From Pseudomonadota bacterium (GTDB lineage: Bacteria; Pseudomonadota; Gammaproteobacteria; Burkholderiales; Gallionellaceae): 52,603 nucleotides of DNA. Below the pieces are notes generated by a model. That model made no database searches, had not been told where the DNA came from, and was given only the letters and a program-made list of their open reading frames with translations. A program made the position numbers and the translations under genes. Below, piece by piece: positions 8,272-16,515 of the stretch (positions are counted from its first letter, which is position 1; every line of letters starts with the position of its first letter). Location of the stretch: contig JAJYYO010000027.1 of the NCBI GenBank assembly GCA_021800795.1, positions 1-52,603 of the forward strand. The letters are read 5' to 3'.

Positions 8272-9906
8272 ATGCAGAATAAACATGCACACGTGACGCA
8301 AATGGAAGTGCCCTTTCCAAACAACACGGTGTTGATCACCAAGACCGATACGCGTGGCATCATCACTTATACCAACGATGCGTTCGTGGAGCTCTCGGGG
8401 TATTCGCGGGCCGAATTGATCGGCAAGAGTCACAACATCGTGCGTCATCCGGATATGCCGCCGCAGGCGTTTAAATGGCTTTGGGATACGTTAAAAGCCG
8501 AGCGTCCCTGGCGCGGCATGGTGAAGAACCGCTGCAAGAGCGGCGACCACTATTGGGTGCGCGCAACCGTTGCCCCTGTCATCGAAGGCGGCAGGATCAT
8601 CGGCTATGTGTCGGTGCGCAAAGCGCCCACGCGCAATCAGGTGGCAGAGGCTGAAACACTGTACCGCGAACTGAACCAGAGCGGAGCGGCAGTGGTGGCT
8701 AAGTACGAGCGCTTCAAGTTCCGCCACTGGTCGGTCAAAAACAAGCTGCAACTGATGATCCAGACGACATTATTGGTCATCTTGAGCGGCGTGCAGTACT
8801 ACCTTTTCGATAAACTGCCCGGAGTGGCCGACCTGGAAGCGAAATTTCTGATCGCTCAGGCGGTTTTGCAGGTGTTCCTGTTTTTCTTCATCGGGTTTTG
8901 CGTAGACAGATTCGTGCTGAAACCGCTTGCGGAAGTCAGAGAGAATTTCAAGCACATCATGGAAGGTGATCTGGATACCGAGCTCGACGTGACGGGTGGC
9001 GATGAGATGGGTGAACTGTTCAGCGAATTACAGACCATGCAGGTATTCATGCGCACCATGGTGGACGAGATTGTTACTCCGGTGGGTTACATCCGCGGGA
9101 GCATCAAGGATGTGGGAGGCCGGGTGAGCGGCGTGGCTGAAAATGCGGTTATCGAGCAAGGCCATATCCAGGCCATTGCATCGAACATGGAAGAGTTCAA
9201 TCAGTCCGTTGCGGAAGTGGCGCAGATGGCGGCTGATTCGTTGCAAAATGCCAAAGCCATGCAGGATATTGTCGAGATAAACAATCGCAACATGGAACTG
9301 AGTATTTCCGCGACCGGCAAAGTGGCGCATACCGTGGACAGGTCGAGCAGGGCCATCAGCGATCTGGGCGAGTCCATCCAGAAGATCGGCAGCATCGCCA
9401 ATACCATCAAGGAAATCGCCGAACAAACCAATCTGCTGGCACTGAATGCGGCGATTGAAGCGGCGCGTGCCGGCGAGCAAGGGAGAGGCTTTGCCGTCGT
9501 GGCGGATGAGGTGCGCAAGCTGGCTGAACGTACCGCCGCCAGTACCAAGGACATCGCCGCCACCATCAGCGAAATCACGGCCATTTCGGATGCTGCGGTG
9601 AGTTCGATGCACAGTGCGGTAGGCGAGGTTGAGACGGGCATCGCATTGATCCGCAAGAATGGTGAAGGATTGCAGGACATCATGGGTGCGGCGGTTAATG
9701 TGGCTCAACTCATCGAAAGAATCGCAAAGGCATCGATTGGGCAGACAGTCGCCAGCGAAGGGGTGGCGCAAAGTCTGGGGCGCATTTCCAATCTGGTGGA
9801 TAACAATGTGCAGTCTGTGCAGGATGCCAGAGCCGCGACTGGCGAACTGGCAAAATCTGCCGATGAGTTGAGCAAAGCGGGCTATCCTTTGACTAAATGC
9901 GCTTAA
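8272..9906 (+). CDS. Aer-like PAS methyl-accepting chemotaxis protein
   Basis: 544 residues. An N-terminal PAS domain of Aer type ([46 protein letters not shown]; residues about 15-125) is followed by a basic linker, two membrane segments (about 160-180 and 195-215) with almost no periplasmic loop, a HAMP region ([17 protein letters not shown]) and the signalling hairpin with [21 protein letters not shown]. It probably senses redox or oxygen through a PAS-bound flavin and signals to CheA. ATG 8272 follows GAGAAAG; an in-frame TTG at 8224 is less likely. The last residues, AGYPLTKCA, differ from the usual ending of such receptors and may reflect late frame drift. There is no C-terminal pentapeptide for CheR. 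Confidence 0.92.
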   Translation: MQNKHAHVTQMEVPFPNNTVLITKTDTRGIITYTNDAFVELSGYSRAELIGKSHNIVRHPDMPPQAFKWLWDTLKAERPWRGMVKNRCKSGDHYWVRATVAPVIEGGRIIGYVSVRKAPTRNQVAEAETLYRELNQSGAAVVAKYERFKFRHWSVKNKLQLMIQTTLLVILSGVQYYLFDKLPGVADLEAKFLIAQAVLQVFLFFFIGFCVDRFVLKPLAEVRENFKHIMEGDLDTELDVTGGDEMGELFSELQTMQVFMRTMVDEIVTPVGYIRGSIKDVGGRVSGVAENAVIEQGHIQAIASNMEEFNQSVAEVAQMAADSLQNAKAMQDIVEINNRNMELSISATGKVAHTVDRSSRAISDLGESIQKIGSIANTIKEIAEQTNLLALNAAIEAARAGEQGRGFAVVADEVRKLAERTAASTKDIAATISEITAISDAAVSSMHSAVGEVETGIALIRKNGEGLQDIMGAAVNVAQLIERIAKASIGQTVASEGVAQSLGRISNLVDNNVQSVQDARAATGELAKSADELSKAGYPLTKCA

Positions 9907-10076
9907 AAAACATGGCAGGCAGCGAAGTGACGTTTTTACTCATCGATCCGGCCGTCGCTAAACCGGAAGCAAAAATATGCTCCGCATTTTCCGCGTGAGG
10001 CGCTTTTCAAAATAATTCACAAAGCGAGTGACATATTATTTCAAGCATTTGATTGTTTGACATAAATTAACAAATC

Positions 10077-10295
10077 TCATCGAATAATGCGAAGGCTTGA
10101 CTCGTAAGAGGCTAAGTCGGCCAGTTTTTCGATCAAGCTCAACTGCGTCAGCGCGAGCAATCCCGAGTATTCAACGCCCACCGATCCCGGCAGCGTCAGT
10201 TGCGCCGCATTGGCATCGATATCCTGGTAATCAGTATTATTGTTTGTCGGGTTAAAGTCCGGCCAATATCCGTACCTGTCGTTTGTTGCTGCATT
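10077..10295 (-). pseudogene. Decayed gene fragment of unknown origin
   Basis: Inside the 574-bp spacer 9907-10480 the minus strand holds an open frame of 72 codons with no start codon. Its product is not low-complexity and reads like the C-terminal end of a real protein (YWPDFNPTNNNTDYQDID, then GVEYSGLLALTQLSLIEKL, ending ESSLRIIR). I do not recognise the family. It is most simply a truncated remnant left behind the chemoreceptor. The rest of the spacer up to 10076 is AT-rich with no gene I can support, and 10300-10480 is the rnf control region. Confidence 0.4.
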
Positions 10296-10319
10296 TCAGC
10301 ATTGCAAAGACCGGCCTCT

Positions 10320-10335
10320 TGTCGCATTTGCTACA
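10320..10335 (+). promoter_or_regulatory. NifA upstream activator sequence for rnf
   Basis: TGT (10320-10322), ten bases, ACA (10333-10335): an exact TGT-N10-ACA site, 107 bp before the -24 element. Confidence 0.75.
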
Positions 10336-10399
10336 TTTGGTGTTGTACCTGACAAGATGATGACAAAGATTTTTGCACCTCAATGCTGCATCAATACGG

Positions 10400-10412
10400 C
10401 AATTGCTTGATT
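10400..10412 (-). promoter_or_regulatory. IHF site in the rnf control region
   Basis: CAATTGCTTGATT is the exact reverse complement of the IHF consensus WATCAANNNNTTR. It lies midway between the NifA site and the -24/-12 promoter. Confidence 0.6.
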
Positions 10413-10441
10413 TTGTGTGCGTCTGTTCATGTTTGGATTTC

Positions 10442-10457
10442 TGGCACGAGGTTTGCG
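10442..10457 (+). promoter_or_regulatory. Sigma-54 promoter of the rnf operon
   Basis: TGGCACGAGGTTTGCG matches TGGCACG-N4-TTGC exactly. The start of rnfA is 24 bp downstream, with ribosome site AGGAGA at 10469-10474. Confidence 0.88.
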
Positions 10458-10480
10458 AGTTGAATGTCAGGAGACGGTAA

Positions 10481-11065
10481 ATGATGAGCGAATACCTTTT
10501 GATAATGCTTTCCACAGCCCTGGTGAATAACGTGGTGCTGGTGAAGTTTCTGGGATTATGCCCGTTCATGGGTATATCCAAGAAAATGGATACGGCTCTG
10601 AGCATGGGGCTGGCCACCACTTTTGTGATTACCTTTACCACGGCGGGTTCCTGGTTGCTTGAGCACTGGCTGCTGATGCCGCTGGGCATTCAGTATCTGC
10701 GCATTCTGACTTACATACTGGTGATCGCTGCGGTGGTTCAGTTCACCGAAATGGTGATACGCAAGGTGAGCCCCCCGTTGTATCAGGTGTTGGGTATTTA
10801 TTTGCCGCTGATCACCACCAACTGCGCAGTGCTTGGACTGCCGCTGCTGAACGTGCAGGAAAAGAGCAATTTTACCGTCAGCCTGATCGGCGGTTTTGGC
10901 TCTTCGGTCGGTTTTACACTGGTGCTGGTGTTGTTCGCCGGCATGCGCGAGCGCATCGCGTTGGCCAGCGTATCGCAAACTTTTGCCGGCGCACCTATCG
11001 CTTTTATCACGGCGGGTATGTTGGCGCTGGCCTTTATGGGTTTTGCCGGTCTGGTTCCGCACTAA
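10481..11065 (+). CDS. rnfA: Rnf complex membrane subunit RnfA
   Basis: 194 residues, six hydrophobic segments, the normal size. [21 protein letters not shown] at the N-terminus and [13 protein letters not shown] mid-protein are conserved in RnfA/RnfE/NqrD/NqrE; the cysteine in each (LCPF, TNCAV) belongs to the pair that binds an intramembrane [2Fe-2S] cluster with RnfE. Rnf couples NADH-ferredoxin electron transfer to an ion gradient; in diazotrophs it runs toward reduced ferredoxin or flavodoxin for nitrogenase. It is the first gene after the sigma-54 promoter. A second ATG at 10484 is possible. Confidence 0.95.
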   Translation: MMSEYLLIMLSTALVNNVVLVKFLGLCPFMGISKKMDTALSMGLATTFVITFTTAGSWLLEHWLLMPLGIQYLRILTYILVIAAVVQFTEMVIRKVSPPLYQVLGIYLPLITTNCAVLGLPLLNVQEKSNFTVSLIGGFGSSVGFTLVLVLFAGMRERIALASVSQTFAGAPIAFITAGMLALAFMGFAGLVPH

Positions 11066-11066
11066 T

Positions 11067-11139
11067 GTGAAACTTGCGTAGCAATTCGTTTGTTCCCTCT
11101 CCCTCCGGGAGAGGGTTTGGGTGAGGGAGACGGGCATTG
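11067..11139 (+). repeat. Dispersed palindromic repeat, copy 2 (between rnfA and rnfB)
   Basis: The same core as copy 1 (CCCTCTCCC-TCC-GGGAGAGGG, then TTTGGGTGAGGGA), with extended flanks GTGAAACTTGCGTAGCAATT on the left and GACGGGCATTG on the right. An inverted copy of almost the whole ~73 bp lies at 14906-14978. Confidence 0.88.
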
Positions 11140-11163
11140 TAATGCACGTTAAAGGAGGAAGAA

Positions 11164-11700
11164 ATGCTTATTGCACTGACAAGTCTGACTGTTCTGGGCG
11201 CGATACTGGGGTTTATCCTGGGTGTGGCCGCACGTGTATTCAGAGTGGAGGGAAATCCTCTGGTGGCCGAGTTGGAAGAAATATTGCCCGGTTCACAATG
11301 CGGTCAGTGCGGGTTTCCCGGCTGCGCTGGGGCGGCTCAGGCGCTGGCCGGCGGGCTTGCGCCGGTTACCTTGTGTCCGCCCGGCGGCCGGGCAGTAGTG
11401 ATGGCGCTGGCAGCCAGGCTGGGGGTGGATGCAGATGTCAGCGGCGTGCAGGATACACTGCCTATGCTCGCAGAAGTTAACGAAGCGTTGTGCATCGGCT
11501 GCACCCGCTGTTTCAAGGTGTGTCCGACCGACGCCATTCTGGGTGCGGCTCAGCAGATACATGCGGTGTTTCGCGAGGCGTGTACCGCCTGTGGCAAGTG
11601 TGAGGCGGTTTGTCCGACCGAGTCGGTCAAGTTGCAGCCGGTTCCGGTGACCCTGCACGGCTGGTATTGGCATAAGCCGCAGCCGGTCGCCGCCGCGTGA
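11164..11700 (+). CDS. rnfB: Rnf complex Fe-S subunit RnfB
   Basis: 178 residues. An N-terminal membrane anchor (residues about 2-25) precedes a four-cysteine [4Fe-4S] domain (CGQCGFPGCAGAAQAL) and two ferredoxin-type clusters (CIGCTRCFKVCPTDA and CTACGKCEAVCPTES). RnfB is taken to be the site where electrons pass to or from soluble ferredoxin. A strong AGGAGG site lies 9 bp before ATG 11164. The gene is separated from rnfA by repeat copy 2 and lies 7 bp before rnfC. Confidence 0.95.
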   Translation: MLIALTSLTVLGAILGFILGVAARVFRVEGNPLVAELEEILPGSQCGQCGFPGCAGAAQALAGGLAPVTLCPPGGRAVVMALAARLGVDADVSGVQDTLPMLAEVNEALCIGCTRCFKVCPTDAILGAAQQIHAVFREACTACGKCEAVCPTESVKLQPVPVTLHGWYWHKPQPVAAA

Positions 11701-11707
11701 GATCGAT

Positions 11708-13192
11708 ATGAAACTTTTTAAATTGCGCGGAGGGGTTCATCCGGTTGGCCGCAAAGAGCTGGCTGCCGAGCGTGCCATACGCCAGTTTCCTGTGCCGGAG
11801 CGACTGTTTGTCCCCTTGCAGCAACATGTGGGCGCACCGGCACAGCCACTGGTCAAGGTGGGGGATCGTGTGCTGAAGGGGCAATTGATCGGCGCGAGCC
11901 AGGGAAACATTTCCGCGCCGGTTCATGCGCCCACTTCAGGACGCATCGCAGCCATTGGCGATTACACGGCAGCGCATCCATCCGGTCTCACGGCGCCTAC
12001 GATTACCATCGAGTCCGACGGGGATGACGCTTGGCTTGACGTCGATATGCCATCCGACCCTTTTGCGCTTTCACCTGAAGAAATTTCGATACGCGTAGGG
12101 GCTGCCGGTATCGTCGGCCTTGGCGGGGCAACGTTTCCGTCGGCGGTGAAACTCAATCTCTCGCGCAAGAATAATGTGCGCACACTGATCATCAACGGGG
12201 GCGAATGCGAGCCATACATTACCTGCGACGACAGGCTGATGCGCGAGCGTGCGAGCGAGATCATCGAGGGTGTACGCCTGATCCGGTATGCGGCGGGGGC
12301 AAGTGAGGTCATGGTCGGCATAGAGGAAAACAAGCCGGCGGCCTTATCCGCGATGCAGGCCGCCGCCGCAGGCACCGAAGTAAAAGTGATGGCCGTCCCG
12401 GCGATGTATCCGATGGGTTGGGACAAGCAGATGATCCGTGCGCTGACAGGACGAGAAGTGCCCGCCGATGGACGCTCGGCCGACATCGGGGTGCTGGTGC
12501 ATAACGTGGCGACCGCCTTCGCAGTAAGGGACGCCATCCGTTTCGGCCGGCCTCTGGTGTCGAGGCTGCTGACCGTCAGCGGCGGTGCGGTGGCGGAACC
12601 TGCCAACCTGATGGTGCCGATCGGTACGCTGGTTGAAGAGCTGTTCCGCTATTGCGGCGGATTCAGCAGCCAGCCTGCACGCATGGTGCTGGGCGGGCCG
12701 ATGATGGGAATCGAATTGTCAACGGCGGCGGTGCCGGTGGTCAAGGGGAGTAGCGGTGTGCTGGCGTTGACTCGCAGTGAAATCGGCAGCACACAGCCCG
12801 CGCCCTGCATACGCTGTTCCAGTTGCGTGCGCGCCTGTCCGGTCGGATTGTTGCCGCTGGAGATGGTGGCACACATCCGGGCAGGGAATTCGGCTGCGGC
12901 GGTGGCACACGGACTGAAGGACTGCATCGCCTGCGGCTGTTGTTCATTTGTCTGCCCGTCCCACATTCCGCTGGTGCACTACTTCAACTTTGCCAAGGGC
13001 GAACTGATGGAACTGGAGCGCGGCAAGCTGAAACAGGAGGCGACCAAAAAGCTGGTCGACGAACGCATCGCGCGGACGCAACGCATCGAGCGCGAACGTC
13101 AGGAGGCGGCCGCCCAGCGCAAGGCCGCGCGCGAGGCCAAGGAACGCGCTACGAAACAGGCAGCTGCCCAAACCATATCGGAGGCGGCATGA
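11708..13192 (+). CDS. rnfC: Rnf complex NADH-binding subunit RnfC
   Basis: 494 residues. It starts FKLRGGVHPVGRKELAAE, the RnfC hallmark, followed by a barrel-sandwich domain, the flavin/NADH domain with GLGGATFPSAVKLN and INGGECEPYITCDDRLM, and two [4Fe-4S] motifs (CIRCSSCVRACP and CIACGCCSFVCP). The last ~60 residues are a charged Ala/Arg/Lys/Glu helix (ERERQEAAAQRKAAREAKER), typical of proteobacterial RnfC tails though short here. It faces the cytoplasm and handles NADH. The stop overlaps rnfD by ATGA. Confidence 0.95.
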   Translation: MKLFKLRGGVHPVGRKELAAERAIRQFPVPERLFVPLQQHVGAPAQPLVKVGDRVLKGQLIGASQGNISAPVHAPTSGRIAAIGDYTAAHPSGLTAPTITIESDGDDAWLDVDMPSDPFALSPEEISIRVGAAGIVGLGGATFPSAVKLNLSRKNNVRTLIINGGECEPYITCDDRLMRERASEIIEGVRLIRYAAGASEVMVGIEENKPAALSAMQAAAAGTEVKVMAVPAMYPMGWDKQMIRALTGREVPADGRSADIGVLVHNVATAFAVRDAIRFGRPLVSRLLTVSGGAVAEPANLMVPIGTLVEELFRYCGGFSSQPARMVLGGPMMGIELSTAAVPVVKGSSGVLALTRSEIGSTQPAPCIRCSSCVRACPVGLLPLEMVAHIRAGNSAAAVAHGLKDCIACGCCSFVCPSHIPLVHYFNFAKGELMELERGKLKQEATKKLVDERIARTQRIERERQEAAAQRKAAREAKERATKQAAAQTISEAA

Positions 13193-14265
13193 ACAAGATC
13201 GCACATTCCCCTCACGCGCACGCGCCGGTTTCGCTCAGCCGGGTCATGGCGCTGGTGATGTTGGCCCTGACACCGGCCACCCTGTTCGGTTTCTGGCTGT
13301 ATGGCTGGCCGGCCGTCAATCTGTGGCTCGTGTCGCTGCTGGCGGCGCTGGTCGGCGAAGCCTTTGTGCTGCGCGTGCAGCAGCGCGCGATACGCCCTGT
13401 GCTGATGGACGGCTCGGGCATATTGACGGCCTGGCTGCTGGTATTGTCACTGCCTCCCTGGGCGCCCTGGTGGATCGCCGTGCTGGGCAGTTTGTTCGCG
13501 GTGATCATTTCCAAGCAATTGTATGGCGGACTGGGGCAAAACGTATTCAATCCGGCCATGGCGGCCCGCGTGATGTTGCTGATTTCCTTCCCGGTGGAAA
13601 TGACCACATGGATCGCGCCTGCGCCGCTGAGTTCGCTCCATGCGCCGGGATGGCTGGACGGCCTGGCGGTCACATTCGCCAGCGTTCATCTGGATGGCAT
13701 GGCGAGCGCCTCACTGCTGGGTCACGTCAAGACCGAATTTACGCGCGGGATAGGACTGGAGCAGGCGCTCAGCGGTTACTACGCGCCGCTGGATGCGCTG
13801 ATGGGAAGCCGCGCAGGCAGCCTGGGGGAGACGGCCGGCCTGTTCCTGCTGGCGGGCGGACTGTTTCTGATATTCAGGCGCATCATCACCTGGCATGCGC
13901 CGGTGGCGATGCTGGCAGGCGTTGTTGTGCCCGCGATGATATTCAGCGCGATTAATCCTGCGCACTATGCGGGGCCGCTGTATCACCTGTTGTCCGGCGG
14001 ACTGATGCTGGGGGCGTTCTTCATCGTCACGGACCCTGTGACATCGCCCAATACCGCCGCCGGGCAGCTCGTTTTCGGTCTGGGTTGCGGACTGTTGACC
14101 TGGATCATCCGAACCTGGGGAGGTTACCCGGAAGGCGTGGCGTTCGCCGTGATGCTGATGAACGCGGCCACTCCCCTCATCGATCACTATGTCAAGCCGC
14201 GCATCTACGGGCGCGATCGCAAGGGAGTGTCCATTACCGCAGAGCCGGTCAGCAAGGAGTCGTGA
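13189..14265 (+). CDS. rnfD: Rnf complex membrane flavoprotein RnfD
   Basis: 358 residues with about ten hydrophobic segments and family motifs GGLGQNVFNPAMAARVMLL and FFIVTDPVTSPNTAAGQL. RnfD carries covalent FMN, normally on Thr of a (S/T)GAT-like motif. Here the only candidate is DGMASAS with Ser175 in the acceptor position, so the FMN would have to sit on serine, which fits looser descriptions of the flavin-transferase target. The true start is the ATG at 13189 overlapping the rnfC stop, although the frame is open much further upstream inside rnfC. Confidence 0.94.
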   Translation: MNKIAHSPHAHAPVSLSRVMALVMLALTPATLFGFWLYGWPAVNLWLVSLLAALVGEAFVLRVQQRAIRPVLMDGSGILTAWLLVLSLPPWAPWWIAVLGSLFAVIISKQLYGGLGQNVFNPAMAARVMLLISFPVEMTTWIAPAPLSSLHAPGWLDGLAVTFASVHLDGMASASLLGHVKTEFTRGIGLEQALSGYYAPLDALMGSRAGSLGETAGLFLLAGGLFLIFRRIITWHAPVAMLAGVVVPAMIFSAINPAHYAGPLYHLLSGGLMLGAFFIVTDPVTSPNTAAGQLVFGLGCGLLTWIIRTWGGYPEGVAFAVMLMNAATPLIDHYVKPRIYGRDRKGVSITAEPVSKES

Positions 14266-14266
14266 A

Positions 14267-14884
14267 ATGAACTTCGAGAAGCTGCGCAAGCAATTGTATT
14301 ATCAGGTGGTGCTGTTGGGCGGGGTGACGCTGGTGACCACTGCGGCGCTCGCGCTTGCCGACAAGGCGACTTCCGCCGATATTGCCGCAGCACAGGCGCG
14401 CGACATGCAACAGTCGCTGGTCCAGGTGTTGCCGGGGAAATATGACAACGATTTGCTCAAGGATACGCTGGTGCTGAATGGCCCGAACGGAGAAGTCACC
14501 GTGTACCGGGCGCGCCGTGCGGGACGGGTCGAAGCGGTGGTGTTCAAGGTAAGCGGCAACGGTTATGCCGGACCGATCGATTGCATGATGGGCATAGACC
14601 GCAACGGGCATATCACGGGTGTGCGCGTGATCAAGCACAAGGAGACGCCGGGTCTGGGCGACAAGATCGAGCCTGCCAAGAGCCGCTGGATATACGCGTT
14701 CGATGATAAAAGTCTGGGCGATCCGCCTGTCGAAAAATGGGCGGTAAAAAAGGATGGCGGCGTGTTCGATCAGTTCGCCGGCGCGACCATCACCCCGCGC
14801 GGGGTGGTAAAAGCCGTCAAGGGAGGAATGGAATTTTTCGATAAACAGAAAGAAAAACTGCTGGATGAAGGTAACGGGCATTGA
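14267..14884 (+). CDS. rnfG: Rnf complex FMN subunit RnfG
   Basis: 205 residues: one N-terminal membrane helix (about 12-34) and a periplasmic FMN-binding domain. The covalent FMN site is DQFAGATITPRGVV with Thr174 as acceptor; the first motif residue is Ala rather than Ser/Thr. HKETPGLGDKI is the other conserved RnfG/NqrC stretch. ATG 14267 follows AAGGAG and lies 1 bp after the rnfD stop. RnfG passes electrons between RnfD and the RnfA/E core. Repeat copy 3 follows the gene. Confidence 0.95.
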   Translation: MNFEKLRKQLYYQVVLLGGVTLVTTAALALADKATSADIAAAQARDMQQSLVQVLPGKYDNDLLKDTLVLNGPNGEVTVYRARRAGRVEAVVFKVSGNGYAGPIDCMMGIDRNGHITGVRVIKHKETPGLGDKIEPAKSRWIYAFDDKSLGDPPVEKWAVKKDGGVFDQFAGATITPRGVVKAVKGGMEFFDKQKEKLLDEGNGH

Positions 14885-14905
14885 TTGATGCTGTGGATGA
14901 AGTTT

Positions 14906-14978
14906 GCAATGCCCGTTTCCCTCACCCAAACCCTCTCCCGAAGGGAGAGGGAACAAACGAACGCTTGCGCGAATTTCA
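14906..14978 (-). repeat. Dispersed palindromic repeat, copy 3 (inverted, between rnfG and rnfE)
   Basis: Read on the minus strand it matches copy 2 almost end to end: GTGAAATTCGCGCAAGCG on the left, TTCCCTCTCCC-TTC-GGGAGAGGG in the centre, AAACGGGCATTGC on the right. It is thus an inverted partner of copy 2, and the two enclose rnfBCDG. Confidence 0.85.
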
Positions 14979-14996
14979 CATTAACGGAGGGCGATC

Positions 14997-15677
14997 ATGA
15001 GTAATACTTATACACGCATTACCAGCGACAGTCTGTGGAGCAACAATATCGTGTTTTCACAGACGCTGGGGCTTTGTCCGACCATGGCGGTGACCAGCAC
15101 GGCGACCAACGGGCTGGGCATGGGGCTGGCAACCACGGCGGTGCTGGTCGCCTCCAACATGATCATTTCATCCATCCGCCATGCGGTCAGCGAAGAGGTG
15201 CGCATTCCGGTGTATATCGTGATCATCGCCACCCTGGTGACGCTGGTGGATGTGAGCATCGATGCATGGGCGCATGACTTATACAAAGTGCTGGGGCTGT
15301 ATATCGCGCTGATCGTGGCCAACTGTGCGGTGCTGGGGCGCGCCGAGGCGTTTGCCGCCAAGAATCCGATTCTGCCCTCCGGCATGGACGGGCTGATGAT
15401 GGGGCTGGGGTTTACCTTTGCGCTGACCACCATCGGCGCGGTGCGTGAAATACTCGGTACCGGCACGTTGTTTGCCGATGCGCATCTGTTGCTGGGCCCT
15501 GCGTTTTCCTTCATGGAACTCAAACTGATACCGGATTACAAGGGTTTTCTGCTGATGATCCTGCCGCCCGGCGGTTTTCTGGCGGTAGGGTTCCTGATTG
15601 CCGGCAAGCGGATGATCGACCGTCGCCGCGCCCGGCTTGCCGAAGTCATGCAAACAGCAGCGCCTGTCGCCGCCTAA
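14997..15677 (+). CDS. rnfE: Rnf complex membrane subunit RnfE
   Basis: 226 residues with six membrane segments, homologous to RnfA. SLWSNNIVFSQTLGLCPTMAVT and YIALIVANCAVLGRAEAFA hold the two cysteines that, with those of RnfA, would bind the membrane [2Fe-2S] cluster. GGAGG lies 6 bp before ATG 14997. It is 10 bp from rnfH. Confidence 0.95.
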   Translation: MSNTYTRITSDSLWSNNIVFSQTLGLCPTMAVTSTATNGLGMGLATTAVLVASNMIISSIRHAVSEEVRIPVYIVIIATLVTLVDVSIDAWAHDLYKVLGLYIALIVANCAVLGRAEAFAAKNPILPSGMDGLMMGLGFTFALTTIGAVREILGTGTLFADAHLLLGPAFSFMELKLIPDYKGFLLMILPPGGFLAVGFLIAGKRMIDRRRARLAEVMQTAAPVAA

Positions 15678-15687
15678 GGAGAGCGCC

Positions 15688-15972
15688 ATGCAAGTCGGCA
15701 TTGCCTATTCCGAACCCGCACAGCAACTCTGGCTGCGCATCGAGGTGCCTGACAATGCCACGGTGCTGGATGCCATAGAACAGTCGGGTATATTGACCAA
15801 GTTTCCTGAAATAGACCTTGAAACTCATCAGGTGGGTATCTTCGGTAAAGTGGCCAAGCTGGACGGGTTGCTCAAGCCCGGCGACAGAGTGGAGATTTAT
15901 CGCGGCATCACCGCCGATCCTGCGACGGTACCTCGTCGGCAAAGGGTCGGGGAGGATGAGGATGACGACTGA
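15688..15972 (+). CDS. rnfH: RnfH family protein
   Basis: 94 residues with a ubiquitin-like beta-grasp fold typical of RnfH: VGIAYSEPAQQLWLRIEVPDN, then VGIFGKVAKLDGLLKPGDRVEIYR. It is not a redox subunit; a role in assembly or regulation of Rnf is presumed. The start is ATG 15688 behind AAGGAGAGC. It is the last gene of the operon, followed by a strong hairpin at 16012. The C-terminal tail is acidic (EDEDDD). Confidence 0.92.
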   Translation: MQVGIAYSEPAQQLWLRIEVPDNATVLDAIEQSGILTKFPEIDLETHQVGIFGKVAKLDGLLKPGDRVEIYRGITADPATVPRRQRVGEDEDDD

Positions 15973-16011
15973 CGGCGCATCCGGATTTTCGGTGCTGCCG
16001 GCTGGCCTTTG

Positions 16012-16063
16012 CTAGGAGCCTGTCGGACTTGTTTCTTGTGAAACAAGTCCGACAGGCTCCTAG
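16012..16063. terminator. Perfect 24-bp hairpin between convergent rnfH and dut
   Basis: The arms at 16012-16035 and 16040-16063 are perfect reverse complements (CTAGGAGCCTGTCGGACTTG and onward) around a TTGT loop. The right arm overlaps the dut stop codon. No long T-run follows, so termination is inferred from position and stability. Confidence 0.7.
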
Positions 16064-16515
16064 TGTTTTCCGGTGCTGCCAAAGCCGCCCGTGCCGCGCT
16101 CGCTCAACGGGAATTCCTCGACCACGTTGAATTTGGCCTGTACCACCGGCACGATCACCAGTTGCGCCATGCGTTCCATCGGCATCAGCGTAAACGGCAT
16201 CTGGCTGCGGTTCCATAACGAGACGAATACCTGCCCCTGATAATCTGAATCGATCAGCCCGACCAGATTGCCCAGCACGATGCCGTGTTTGTGTCCCAGC
16301 CCCGAGCGCGGCAATATCATCGCGGCGTAGCCGGGGTTGGCCAGGTGTATCGCGATGCCGCTGGGAATCAGTTCGCATTGCTTGGGTTGTATCACCAGCG
16401 CGTGGTCGATGCAGGCGCGCAAATCGATGCCGGCGGATCCTGCGGTCGCATAAGCCGGCATGTTCTCGTGCAGGCGGTGGTCCAGTATTTTGACATCTAC
16501 GACGGGATGTTTCAT
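16060..16515 (-). CDS. dut: dUTP diphosphatase
   Basis: 151 residues, trimeric dUTPase family, hydrolysing dUTP to dUMP and pyrophosphate. The five motifs are visible: [32 protein letters not shown] (catalytic Asp), [10 protein letters not shown] and the C-terminal [11 protein letters not shown] that closes over the substrate. Its ATG overlaps the coaBC stop (ATGA), so the two are co-translated as in many proteobacteria. Its stop codon lies within the hairpin shared with rnfH. Confidence 0.96.
   Translation of the reverse strand: MKHPVVDVKILDHRLHENMPAYATAGSAGIDLRACIDHALVIQPKQCELIPSGIAIHLANPGYAAMILPRSGLGHKHGIVLGNLVGLIDSDYQGQVFVSLWNRSQMPFTLMPMERMAQLVIVPVVQAKFNVVEEFPLSERGTGGFGSTGKH

Noticed and set aside
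10252..10689. Minus-strand open frame of 145 codons across the rnf promoter and rnfA start
   Set aside because: It overlaps the sigma-54 promoter and the well-supported rnfA frame, and its composition is that of an antisense shadow.
12823..13188. Extended N-terminus for RnfD inside rnfC
   Set aside because: The frame is merely open by base composition; RnfD starts at the ATG overlapping the rnfC stop.
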